A stretch of DNA of 64,000 nucleotides from Streptomyces sp. NBC_01689 (GTDB taxonomy: Bacteria; Actinomycetota; Actinomycetes; Streptomycetales; Streptomycetaceae): the NCBI RefSeq assembly GCF_036250675.1, contig NZ_CP109592.1:7688001-7752000 (forward strand), read 5' to 3'. Shown one piece after another: positions 1-9,930 of this stretch (position 1 is the stretch's first letter; each line of letters begins with the position of its first letter). Made by a program: the position numbers and the translations under genes. The notes under the pieces are model-generated. The model had not been told where the DNA came from and ran no database searches. It saw only the letters and a program-made list of their open reading frames with translations.

Positions 1-849
1 CCGGTCGGCGCCACGCCGTGGAGCGTCGAGGAGCGGCTGCGCTCGGCCGCCCGCCAGATGCTGCTCGCCGCCGCCCTCGCCACCCGCGCGCGGGCCGGCT
101 ACTACGGCGCGCGTCACCGCAGGCCCGCCGCCGCGTCGCTGGAGCACGTCCTCGTCGGCGCCGACCCCGGCGGCCGCCGCCTCACCGCGTTCGTGCCCGT
201 CGACACCGGACGCTCACTGGCCGTCCGGCTGCACCAGGCGCTGTACGCCGCCCGCGAGGCCGTCGACTACCAGCGGGCCACCGGCGGCATGGACGCCTTC
301 GACGCGGCCGTCGAGGCGGGCGTCAGCCACGAGCTCACCGAGGCCGTCGTCGCCCTCGTGCGCGGGACCGAGGGCGCCCGCGTGGCCGTCGAGTGGGCAC
401 CCGCGGCCGGCGTCCCCGAAGGCTGCGCGGCACCGGACGAGGCCGTCGAGTTCTCGCCCGGCGACGTGCCCGTGCTGCGCGAGGCCGGAGCCCGCTATCT
501 GCGCGAGGAACCGTCCGTGCCGGTCCGGATCACCGGGGCCGTGGTGCGGATCCGCAGGTCGGAGCCGCGCGGCGAGGGCACCGCACGGCTGCGGGTCATC
601 GCGGGCGCGGAGGTCCCGTACGTCCGCGTGACCCTCGGCGAGGAGGACTACCGGATAGCCGGGCAGGCCCATCTCGTGGGGCTGCCGGTGCGGGTGCACG
701 GACGGCTGGAGAGCCGCGGCGGCTTCCGCAGGCTCACGGACGCCGCCGGGGTCGCGCCCGTCCAGGTCGACGAGGCCGAACGGGACCGGCTGATGAAGTC
801 GCTCCAGGAGAATCTGGACTTCTTCGAGGAGGCGTGCAGCGAGGACTGA
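1..849 (+). CDS. Hypothetical protein, 5' truncated by window edge
   Basis: The frame is open from base 1 to the stop at 847-849, so the true start lies upstream; an internal ATG at 58 is the first in view. About 282 residues are visible. The N-terminal part is Ala/Arg-rich and predicted helical. The last 90 residues contain a compact beta-rich stretch (around GTARLRVI, EVPYVRVTL, AHLVGLPVRVHGRL) that resembles a module seen at the C-terminus of many uncharacterised actinobacterial proteins; this is recalled resemblance, not a search result. The tail is acidic. No signal peptide or membrane segment is seen. It lies 105 bases upstream of thrS on the same strand. I do not recognise its function. 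Composition and codon use match the neighbours. Confidence 0.75.
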   Translation, partial: PVGATPWSVEERLRSAARQMLLAAALATRARAGYYGARHRRPAAASLEHVLVGADPGGRRLTAFVPVDTGRSLAVRLHQALYAAREAVDYQRATGGMDAFDAAVEAGVSHELTEAVVALVRGTEGARVAVEWAPAAGVPEGCAAPDEAVEFSPGDVPVLREAGARYLREEPSVPVRITGAVVRIRRSEPRGEGTARLRVIAGAEVPYVRVTLGEEDYRIAGQAHLVGLPVRVHGRLESRGGFRRLTDAAGVAPVQVDEAERDRLMKSLQENLDFFEEACSED

Positions 850-895
850 GCCGGGGCGGACCGTAACCGTTTCGCGGAGGGCGGCCTCGGCTCGG

Positions 896-901
896 TACGA
901 T
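896..901 (+). promoter_or_regulatory. Possible -10 element of the thrS promoter
   Basis: TACGAT fits the Streptomyces TANNNT -10 pattern and lies about 54 bases before the thrS start. The matching -35 region is poor (TTCGCG, 19 bases upstream), so the assignment is tentative. No T-box-like leader is seen. Confidence 0.25.
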
Positions 902-954
902 TCCTGTCTGCGCCCGCGCGTCGCGGCGCGCCCACCTTCAGGCAGGAGAGTCCG

Positions 955-2925
<1,971 letters not shown>

Positions 2926-2940
<15 letters not shown>

Positions 2941-3017
2941 CGCACGCGGGTCCCGTCGTACGCGGGCCTGACGCACGCCGGTCCGGCGTACGCGGGTCCG
3001 TCGTACGCGGGCCTCGG
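2926..3017 (+). repeat. Six tandem 15-16 nt repeats starting in the thrS stop codon
   Basis: Units begin at 2926, 2941, 2957, 2972, 2987 and 3002, with consensus CG(T/C)ACGCGGG(T/C)C(T/C)G plus 1-3 bases. The first unit is the last five codons of thrS including its TGA, so the array looks like an expansion of the gene's own 3' end. The function is unknown. Confidence 0.85.
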
Positions 3018-3079
3018 GCCGGCAGGCCCGGCGGAGGGAGCGGTCCTTCGCGCAGGGTGATCCGTCGCGCACGTACCGA

Positions 3080-3114
3080 GAGGCCCCCGGGGAGTTCCGT
3101 GCCCCGGGGGCCTC
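3080..3114 (+). terminator. Hairpin terminator after thrS
   Basis: Perfect 13-bp inverted repeat (3080-3092 with 3102-3114) around a 9-base loop, very G/C-rich and without a T run, as is common for Streptomyces terminators. It separates thrS from the HIT gene. Confidence 0.7.
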
Positions 3115-3209
3115 CCGGCGTCCGCGCGGGCGCCCCGGCCCGGCCGGGGGCGTGTCCGGAAGAGCCCCGCCGACACGCCGCGAACGAGTGAAGCAATATG
3201 CTGCACTCC

Positions 3210-3758
3210 ATGACGAGTGAGCCCGAGCAGCAGATCGGAGTGGGGACGCAGGACGCGTTCCAGCGCCTGTGGACGCCCCATCGGATGGCTTACATCCAGG
3301 GCGAGAACAAGCCCACGGGTCCGGGGGCCGACGACGGCTGTCCGTTCTGCTCGATCCCCGCCAAGTCCGACGAGGACGGGCTCATCGTCAAGCGCGGTGA
3401 GCAGGTGTACGCGGTGCTCAACCTCTACCCGTACAACGGCGGCCATCTGATGGTCGTGCCCTACCGCCATGTGGCGGACTACACCGATCTGACCGGCCCG
3501 GAGACCGCCGAGCTCGCCGAGCTGACCAAGCAGGCCATGACCGCGCTGCGGACCGCGTCCGGCGCGCACGGCTTCAACATCGGCATGAACCAGGGCACCG
3601 TGGCCGGGGCGGGCATCGCCGCCCACCTCCACCAGCACATCGTGCCGCGCTGGGGCGGCGACACCAACTTCATGCCGGTCGTCGGCCACACCAAGGTCCT
3701 GCCCCAACTGCTCGCGGACACCCGGAAGATGCTCGCCGAGGCCTGGCCCAGGCCGTAG
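3210..3758 (+). CDS. HIT-family Ap4A phosphorylase/hydrolase
   Basis: Cytosolic histidine-triad protein, probably cleaving diadenosine polyphosphates. The family member next to thrS in Mycobacterium (Rv2613c) is an Ap4A phosphorylase. The HIT signature HLHQHIVPRW is near residue 140, and a CPFC cysteine pair lies near residue 36, as in that subfamily. 182 aa from ATG 3210 (MTSEPEQQ); an in-frame ATG at 3198 would add four residues. Neither start has a strong Shine-Dalgarno. In mycobacteria pgsA follows directly; here two minus-strand genes intervene. Confidence 0.9.
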   Translation: MTSEPEQQIGVGTQDAFQRLWTPHRMAYIQGENKPTGPGADDGCPFCSIPAKSDEDGLIVKRGEQVYAVLNLYPYNGGHLMVVPYRHVADYTDLTGPETAELAELTKQAMTALRTASGAHGFNIGMNQGTVAGAGIAAHLHQHIVPRWGGDTNFMPVVGHTKVLPQLLADTRKMLAEAWPRP

Positions 3759-3810
3759 CCCGGCCGGGCCCCCAAGAAGGGCTCGCGGCAGAGGGGCGCG
3801 GCACGGAAAA

Positions 3811-3834
3811 GGGGGCGTGGGAATCCACGCCCCC
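3811..3834. terminator. Bidirectional hairpin terminator
   Basis: Perfect 10-bp stem (3811-3820 with 3825-3834) and GAAT loop, between the converging HIT gene and the minus-strand membrane-protein gene. A short A run precedes it on the plus strand, which gives a U run for minus-strand transcripts. Confidence 0.75.
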
Positions 3835-3896
3835 GTGCGCCCCGGAGCCGACCGGGCCCACGTTTCCGCCCGGAGCGGTGGACGACCACCGAACGT

Positions 3897-5606
3897 CTAC
3901 GCGTCGTAGACGTCGTCCTTCTTCGGTGTCGGGTCCTGCACCGCCCCGCTGAGCACGGACGTGCGGCCGTCGAACTTCGCGGTGTCCACGTTGTGGCCCT
4001 TGAGGAACTCGATGACCGCCTCGTGCACGACACGGAGCACCGGGGTCGCGGAACGCAGCACGTCATCCGTCATGAAGCGGTTCTTCCACGGCTGGTCGGC
4101 CCAGGCATGCCGCAGTCCGAAGGGCTCGGGAAGCGTCAGCGAGCCGCCGAGCCAGTTCAGGAGCGGCGGGTACCAGGTGAGCGGCGCGCGGGCCGCGAGC
4201 CGTACGACCTCGTCGTTGTCGACCAGCGGGAGCTTCACCGTGCGGGTCTCCCAGAACTTGACCGTCTTGGCGACCTTCTTCTCCTTGGCGGCCGGCTTGC
4301 CCATGAACAGGCCGTTCACCGGCCCCAGGGCGTGGCCGGTGAGCTCGATGCGCAGGGTCTTGTGCAGCACGGTCACCGAGACGAGCATGCTGATCACCAG
4401 CTGGCCGTCGAACAGGGTCCACTGGACCCCGAGGTAGTGCCGCTCGCCGCTGTTGTACTGCTGCTTGTTGCAGATGTCGCGGATCTGCTGGAGGTTGACC
4501 TGGTGGGCCGTGCTGCCCGCCGGGCGGGTGACCGCCTTGGCGGTCGCCGGGATGTGCGTGACGACCCAGTGCCTGATGTCCGGCTTGGGGAAGCCGCCGG
4601 TGGTCAGCGGGCTGGTGTTGAGCCGCTCCAGCGCCCGCTCGACGGCGCTGATCACGTCGAAGCTCTGGAACCTGTTGATCTCCGGGGAAGGCACCAGGTG
4701 CTTGGCCAGCTCGGCGCTCAGCGACCCCATCTTCTGCACCTGCTCCGGGACGACCGGCACCAGCTCCTCGGCCAGGTGCCAGTGTCCCCAGCGTGTGCCC
4801 ATGCCGAGGATGCCCTTGGGGCCGGCGTAGAAGACCGAGTTCGACCGCTGCTCGTCGCGCAGCTCGCCGAATGCCTGACGCAGGCGTTCGGCCCGGGTGT
4901 CGCCGGGGCTGCTGGGCACGGACTCGGGGACCCGGGCCCCGACGGTGCTGCCGGAGAGGAGGCTGGTCCAGCGGGCGCGCAGGTCCTTCGCGGTGCGCTC
5001 GCAGATCTGCTTCGCGAGCAGCCAGCCGACGACCGGGGCGACGATCGCGCCCCGTACGTACCACGCCAGGGGACCGGTGAAGGGGAGCCGGATCATGGCG
5101 ATCACGGCGACGACGCCCACGGCGACGAGGAGGGCCGTGGCGAGGGCGGAGGCACGCTTGTCCTCGCGCTTCGAGACGGCGGTGCGTATCTGGAAGACCA
5201 GCAGCCACAGCAGGAGTCCCGGCAGGAACAGCAGACCGCAGACCGCCATCACGATCGTGAGGCGGGTGTCGCGCTCCTTGCGGAGCCGGTTGGCGGCCAG
5301 GCAGTGCTCCACCACGGCCTGCGGCTCGATACCGAAGGACTGGACGACCGGATTGCGGCCGACGCCCAGCATGCGGGTCACCACCGACTGGGCGAAGGCC
5401 TCACCGAGGTTGGGCCGGAAGATCGTCGCCCACTTGCGGCTCGGATTGACCGTCGACTCGTGCCACTCGTTGTTGGCCTCGAGGATCTTCCCGACCTCGT
5501 CGTCGCGGTACGCGGCCGAGGCCAGCGCGTACGTCGCCATCTCGTCCGTGCCCGAGCGTGGCACCTGTGGCCCGAACATGTCCTCGAAACCGGTTGGAAC
5601 CGTCAT
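3897..5606 (-). CDS. Hypothetical multi-span membrane protein
   Basis: 569 aa from ATG at 5606 (MTVPTGFEDMFGPQV); the frame stays open a further 63 bases upstream but that segment is Arg/Lys-rich and unlikely to be translated. An N-terminal soluble region of about 110 residues is followed by three or four hydrophobic segments within about residues 115-215 (VMAVCGLLFLPGLLLWLLVF, ALLVAVGVVAVIAMI, GAIVAPVVGWLLA). A large, probably cytoplasmic domain of 350 residues follows, with weak hydrophobic stretches near LVISMLVSVTVL. No catalytic motif or family is recognised. It is transcribed divergently from nothing: its upstream neighbour, the EF-G2 gene, is on the same strand. The upstream 230 bases carry repeated TGATCAG motifs that may be regulatory. 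Together with EF-G2 it interrupts a cluster that is contiguous in mycobacteria. Confidence 0.8.
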   Translation of the reverse strand: MTVPTGFEDMFGPQVPRSGTDEMATYALASAAYRDDEVGKILEANNEWHESTVNPSRKWATIFRPNLGEAFAQSVVTRMLGVGRNPVVQSFGIEPQAVVEHCLAANRLRKERDTRLTIVMAVCGLLFLPGLLLWLLVFQIRTAVSKREDKRASALATALLVAVGVVAVIAMIRLPFTGPLAWYVRGAIVAPVVGWLLAKQICERTAKDLRARWTSLLSGSTVGARVPESVPSSPGDTRAERLRQAFGELRDEQRSNSVFYAGPKGILGMGTRWGHWHLAEELVPVVPEQVQKMGSLSAELAKHLVPSPEINRFQSFDVISAVERALERLNTSPLTTGGFPKPDIRHWVVTHIPATAKAVTRPAGSTAHQVNLQQIRDICNKQQYNSGERHYLGVQWTLFDGQLVISMLVSVTVLHKTLRIELTGHALGPVNGLFMGKPAAKEKKVAKTVKFWETRTVKLPLVDNDEVVRLAARAPLTWYPPLLNWLGGSLTLPEPFGLRHAWADQPWKNRFMTDDVLRSATPVLRVVHEAVIEFLKGHNVDTAKFDGRTSVLSGAVQDPTPKKDDVYDA

Positions 5607-5672
5607 TCCCCGCCCCCATCGCCGCCGGTGTCGCTTCTGCGGCTTTCCCGACTTCCCTGCCCCGCACACCTG

Positions 5673-5738
5673 TTGATCAGCCAGTCATGGTGATCGAGTC
5701 ACCACGTCATCAGCCATCACCTTGATCAGGTCATCAGC
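5673..5738. promoter_or_regulatory. Cluster of TTGATCAG / CATCAGC repeats (possible operator)
   Basis: TTGATCAG occurs at 5673-5680 and 5722-5729, CATCAGC at 5708-5714 and 5732-5738, with GGTGATC at 5689-5695 and ATCACC at 5715-5720. It is unusually AT-rich for this DNA. It lies upstream of the minus-strand membrane-protein gene and downstream of EF-G2, where a repressor or activator site would fit. The binding factor is unknown. Confidence 0.4.
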
Positions 5739-5843
5739 GTATCGGCAGGCGACGGCCTCCGTCGGCGGACGGCCGAAGCCGCCCGCCGAGGGTGAACCGG
5801 AGTACGTCCGGCGCCCGTCAGGCGACCGCGCGAACCCTGTGAA

Positions 5844-8042
5844 CTACCAGGCCTCCCGCGTCTGTTCACGCATCCTCTCGGCGATCTGCGGCGGCATCGG
5901 CTCGTGCCGCGCGTAACTGCGCTGGAAACGCGCGGTGCCGTGCGAGAGCGAGCGCAGATCGACGGCGTACCGCCCGATCTCCATCTCCGGCACCTCGGCC
6001 CGTACGAGCGTGCGTCCGCCGCTCGTCTGCTCCGTGCCGACGACCCGGCCGCGCCGACCGGACAGGTCGCTCATCACGGCGCCCACGAAGTCGTCGCCGA
6101 CCATGACGGTCACCTCGGCGACCGGCTCCAGCAGATGGATCCTGGCCTCGGCGGCGGCCTCGCGCAGGGCGAGCGCGCCCGCGGTCTGGAAGGCGGCGTC
6201 GGAGGAGTCCACCGAGTGCGCCTTGCCGTCGAGCAGGGTGATCCGCACGTCGATGAGCGGATGCCCCGCGGCGACACCCTTGGCCGCCTGGGCACGGACG
6301 CCCTTCTCCACGGAGGGGATGAACTGCCGGGGCACGGCCCCGCCGACGACCTTGTCCACGAACTCGATGCCCGAACCGTTCGGGAGGGGTTCGACCTCGA
6401 TCTCGCAGATGGCGTATTGACCGTGGCCGCCCGACTGCTTCACGTGGCGCCCGCGTCCCGTGGAAGGGGCCGCGAACGTCTCGCGCAGGGAGACCTTGTG
6501 CGGGATCACGTCGACCTGGACGCCGTACCGGCTGCGCAGCCGCTCCAGGGCGACGTCCGCGTGCGCCTCCCCCAGACACCACAGGACCACCTGGTGGGTG
6601 TGCTGGTTCTGCTCCAGGCGCATGGTGGGGTCCTCGGCGACCAGCCGGCCGAGTCCCTGCGAGAGCTTGTCCTCGTCGGCCTTGCTGTGCGCCTGGATGG
6701 CCAGCGGCAGCAGCGGGTCGGGCATCTGCCACGGTTCCATCAGCAGTGGGTCGTCCTTGGCCGAGAGGGTGTCCCCGGTCTCCGCCCGGTTGAGTTTCGC
6801 CACGCACGCCAGATCGCCCGCGATGCAGTGGGTGAGGGCCCGCTGCTGCTTGCCGAACGGCGCGGAGAGCGCGCCGACCCGTTCGTCGACGTCGTGGTCC
6901 TCGTGGCCGCGCTCGGTGAGCCCGTGACCCGAGACGTGCACCGTCTCGTCGGGGCGCAGGGTGCCGGAGAAGACGCGGACGAGGGACACCCGCCCGACGT
7001 AGGGATCGCTGGCCGTCTTCACGACCTCCGCCACCAGCGGACCGTCCGGGTCGCAGGCACTGACCTCGCGCGCCGCGCCGCCCGGTGTGGTCACCACGGG
7101 GGCCGCGCGCTCCAGGGGGGTCGGGAAGCCGCCGGTGACGAGCTCCAGGAGTTCGACGGTGCCCAGCCCCTGCCGGGCGCCCTCGGCGGCCGGCGCGGCG
7201 GCCAGGACCGGGAAGAACGCCCCGCGCGCCACGGCCCGCTCCAGGTCCTGCACCAGGGTCTTGAGATCGATCTCCTCGCCGCCCAGATAGCGGTCCATGA
7301 GGGTCTCGTCCTCGCTCTCGGCGATGATCCCCTCGATCAGCCGGTTGCGCGCCTCCTCGATCCGCGGCAACTGGCCGTCGACCGGCTCGGCCTCCTCGCG
7401 GGTCCCGGACGAGTAGTCGAACAGGCGTTGCGACAGCAGCCCGATCAGCCCGGTCACCGGCGCGTGGCCGTCGGGGCCCGGCTCTCCGTGCAGCGGCAGA
7501 TAGAGCGGCAGCACGGCGTCGGGGTCGTCGGCGCCGAACGCCTCCGCGCAGATCCCGGTCATCGTGTCGAAGTCGGCGCGGGCCGATTCGAGATGGGTGA
7601 CCACGATGGCCCGCGGCATGCCGACCGCGGCGCACTCGTCCCACACCATCCGGGTCGAGCCGTCCACGCCGTCCGCGGCCGAGACCACGAAGAGGGCCGC
7701 GTCCGCGGCGCGCAGACCGGCCCTGAGCTCCCCGACGAAGTCGGCGTATCCGGGGGTGTCGATGAGGTTGATCTTGTATCCGTCCCAGGTGACGGGTACC
7801 AGGGAGAGCTGCACCGAGCGCTGCTGCCGGTGCTCGATCTCGTCGTAGTCCGATACGGCGGTGCCGTCCTCCACCCGGCCCGCCCGGTTCACGGCCCCCG
7901 CTGTCAGCGCGAGAGCCTCCACCAACGTCGTCTTGCCCGATCCGCAGTGGCCGACCAGCACCACATTCCGTACGGACGCGGGGTGGTCGGCCGCCGTAGC
8001 CCTGCCGGCGGCTCCGGAGTGTGCGTTCGCCTTGTCGCCCAT
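5844..8042 (-). CDS. EF-G-like translation factor paralogue (EF-G2)
   Basis: 732 aa; ATG at 8042 is preceded by GGGAGG at good spacing, and an ATG 45 bases upstream lacks one. It has the five-domain EF-G layout: G domain (about 20-280), beta-barrel domain II (about 320-410), domain III, domain IV, and V to the end. G1 is intact (GHCGSGKT). G3 reads DTPGY where translational GTPases have DTPGH, so the catalytic His is Tyr. G4 reads THLE instead of NKxD. The switch I Thr of RGITIT also appears lost (RSVQLS). It is therefore probably not a normal translocase. Related mycobacterial EF-G2 is reported to bind nucleotide but lack ribosome-dependent GTPase activity. The housekeeping fusA would be elsewhere in the genome. 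Confidence 0.9.
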   Translation of the reverse strand: MGDKANAHSGAAGRATAADHPASVRNVVLVGHCGSGKTTLVEALALTAGAVNRAGRVEDGTAVSDYDEIEHRQQRSVQLSLVPVTWDGYKINLIDTPGYADFVGELRAGLRAADAALFVVSAADGVDGSTRMVWDECAAVGMPRAIVVTHLESARADFDTMTGICAEAFGADDPDAVLPLYLPLHGEPGPDGHAPVTGLIGLLSQRLFDYSSGTREEAEPVDGQLPRIEEARNRLIEGIIAESEDETLMDRYLGGEEIDLKTLVQDLERAVARGAFFPVLAAAPAAEGARQGLGTVELLELVTGGFPTPLERAAPVVTTPGGAAREVSACDPDGPLVAEVVKTASDPYVGRVSLVRVFSGTLRPDETVHVSGHGLTERGHEDHDVDERVGALSAPFGKQQRALTHCIAGDLACVAKLNRAETGDTLSAKDDPLLMEPWQMPDPLLPLAIQAHSKADEDKLSQGLGRLVAEDPTMRLEQNQHTHQVVLWCLGEAHADVALERLRSRYGVQVDVIPHKVSLRETFAAPSTGRGRHVKQSGGHGQYAICEIEVEPLPNGSGIEFVDKVVGGAVPRQFIPSVEKGVRAQAAKGVAAGHPLIDVRITLLDGKAHSVDSSDAAFQTAGALALREAAAEARIHLLEPVAEVTVMVGDDFVGAVMSDLSGRRGRVVGTEQTSGGRTLVRAEVPEMEIGRYAVDLRSLSHGTARFQRSYARHEPMPPQIAERMREQTREAW

Positions 8043-8344
8043 GGCCTTGCCTCCCGTGCACGGTGAGGTCTCTGTGGGCGCGGGCACGACGGACTGCTTC
8101 CCGGACCGGGTCCGGACCGTACCCCCAGCGGTACGGCTCCGATGACGCCCGCGGTGACTTCGAGCTTTGCACTCGCGTCACGGTGCGTCCATACGGCGGA
8201 CGTCATCGCGCCGTGCCGCCCCCCGGAGTCCCGGCGGGACACGGGGTCCGGGTGCCCGGCCGTCGCCGTTGCGCGCGCGTGACTACGATGGGCCAGCCGG
8301 GGGTCAGCAGGGGCCGCCCGGCGACACCGAACCTCGGGAAGGCC
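8043..8344. other. 302-nt divergent intergenic region, EF-G2 / pgsA
   Basis: Should contain promoters for both flanking genes. A TACGAT (-10-like) lies at 8284-8289 on the plus strand, giving a pgsA leader of about 50 bases; its -35 is poor. GTGAC at 8154-8158 and GTCAC at 8177-8181 form a spaced inverted repeat. No gene or strong hairpin is seen. Confidence 0.5.
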
Positions 8345-9007
8345 ATGCTGAACAAGTACGCGCGTGCATTCTTCACGCGTGTCCTCACACCGTTCGCCGC
8401 GTTTCTCATCCGCCGGGGGGTGAGCCCCGACACGGTCACCCTCCTGGGCACGGCCGGGGTGATGGCGGGCGCGCTGGTCTTCTACCCCCGGGGAGAGTTC
8501 TTCTGGGGCACGATCGTCATCACGCTCTTCGTCTTCTCCGACCTGGTCGACGGCAACATGGCGCGCCAGCTCGGCCGCTCCAGCCGCTGGGGGGCCTTCC
8601 TGGACTCCACGCTCGACCGGGTCGCCGACGGGGCCATCTTCGGCGGCTTCGCGCTCTGGTACGCGGGCAACGGCGACAACAACGTGCTCTGCGCCGTGTC
8701 GATCTTCTGTCTGGCCAGCGGGCAGGTGGTCTCGTACACCAAGGCCCGGGGTGAGTCGATCGGCCTGCCGGTCGCCGTCAACGGTCTGGTGGAGCGCGCC
8801 GAACGCCTGGTGATCTCCCTGGTCGCGGCGGGCCTCGCGGGGCTGCACGCGTTCGGGGTGCCCGGCATCCAGTGGCTGCTGCCCGTCGCCCTCTGGATCG
8901 TCGCCGTCGGCAGCCTGGTGACGCTGGTCCAGCGCGTCGTCACGGTACGGCGGGAGTCCGCCGAGGCCGACGCCGCCGCCGCGCACAGCAGCGGGACCTC
9001 GTCGTGA
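8345..9007 (+). CDS. pgsA: CDP-alcohol phosphatidyltransferase (phosphatidylinositol phosphate synthase)
   Basis: Integral membrane enzyme joining CDP-diacylglycerol with inositol phosphate in the first step to phosphatidylinositol. 220 aa from ATG 8345, preceded by GGGAAGG. The family signature DX2DGX2ARX8GX3DX3D is complete: DLVDGNMAR followed by GAFLDSTLD (around residues 61-83). About six membrane segments are visible. It is the first gene of a tightly coupled operon, overlapping the acyltransferase by 4 bases (GTGA). The same order pgsA-acyltransferase-pimA occurs in mycobacteria, which favours the inositol-phosphate substrate over glycerol phosphate. Substrate choice is inferred from context. 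Confidence 0.92.
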   Translation: MLNKYARAFFTRVLTPFAAFLIRRGVSPDTVTLLGTAGVMAGALVFYPRGEFFWGTIVITLFVFSDLVDGNMARQLGRSSRWGAFLDSTLDRVADGAIFGGFALWYAGNGDNNVLCAVSIFCLASGQVVSYTKARGESIGLPVAVNGLVERAERLVISLVAAGLAGLHAFGVPGIQWLLPVALWIVAVGSLVTLVQRVVTVRRESAEADAAAAHSSGTSS

Positions 9008-9930
9008 CCGGTCTGCGGGACAGACTGGTGGACGGGGCGTACGCGCTCGGCTGGAGCGCGGTCAAGACGCTCCCGGAGCCGGTCGCCGTACGCCTCGGCC
9101 GCACCGTCGCCGACCTCGCCTGGAGGAAGCGCGGCAAGGGTGTGCTGCGCCTGGAGAGCAACTACGCACGCGTGGTGCCCGACGCGGGCCCGGAGCGGCT
9201 CGCGGAGCTGTCCCGGGCCGGCATGCGCTCCTACCTGCGCTACTGGATGGAGTCCTTCCGCCTCCCCGCCTGGAGCCGGGAGCGCGTACGGGCGGGCTTC
9301 GCCCCCAGGGACGTGCACCACCTCACGGACGGCATCGCCTCCGACCGGGGCGTCATCCTCGCGCTCCCGCACATGGGCAACTGGGACCTGGCCGGCGCGT
9401 GGGTCACCACCGAGCTGGAGACGCCGTTCACCACCGTGGCCGAACGCCTCAAGCCGGAATCGCTGTACGACCGCTTCGTCGCCTACCGCGAGGGCCTCGG
9501 CATGGAGGTCCTCCCGCACAGCGGCGGCACCGCCTTCGGCACCCTGGCCCGGCGGCTGCGCGACGGGGGCCTGGTCTGCCTGGTCGCCGAGCGCGACCTG
9601 TCCGCGTCCGGTGTCGAGGTCAAGTTCTTCGGAGAGACCACCAGGATGCCCGCGGGCCCGGCGCTGCTGGCCCAGCAGACCGGGGCGCTGCTCCTCCCCG
9701 TGACCCTCTGGTACGACGACTCGCCCGTGATGCAGGGCCGCGTGCATCCGCCCGTCGAGGTCCCCGAGACAGGTACCCGGGCCGAGAAGACGTCTGTCAT
9801 GACACAGGCGCTGGCCGACGCCTTCGCCACGGGTATTTCCGACCATCCGGAGGACTGGCACATGCTGCAGCGTCTGTGGCTCGCCGACCTGGAACCCCGT
9901 CCCGCGCCGTCCCCCGGGGAGCGGTCATGA
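9004..9930 (+). CDS. Phosphatidylinositol mannoside acyltransferase
   Basis: Transfers an acyl chain to the mannose of PIM1/PIM2 at the cytoplasmic membrane face (PatA type, lipid A acyltransferase LpxL/HtrB superfamily). 308 aa; GTG at 9004 overlaps the pgsA stop by 4 bases. The HX4D catalytic motif is HMGNWD (about residue 124) in LALPHMGNWDLAGAW. A second conserved block is VAERLKPESLYDRF. There is no signal peptide, as expected for a membrane-associated cytosolic enzyme. It sits between pgsA and pimA, which fixes its substrate as an early PIM with good probability. Confidence 0.92.
   Translation: MTGLRDRLVDGAYALGWSAVKTLPEPVAVRLGRTVADLAWRKRGKGVLRLESNYARVVPDAGPERLAELSRAGMRSYLRYWMESFRLPAWSRERVRAGFAPRDVHHLTDGIASDRGVILALPHMGNWDLAGAWVTTELETPFTTVAERLKPESLYDRFVAYREGLGMEVLPHSGGTAFGTLARRLRDGGLVCLVAERDLSASGVEVKFFGETTRMPAGPALLAQQTGALLLPVTLWYDDSPVMQGRVHPPVEVPETGTRAEKTSVMTQALADAFATGISDHPEDWHMLQRLWLADLEPRPAPSPGERS

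Noticed and set aside
8154..8181. GTGAC...GTCAC inverted repeat upstream of the EF-G2 gene as a BldD site
   Set aside because: The spacing between half-sites is far longer than in the BldD consensus.
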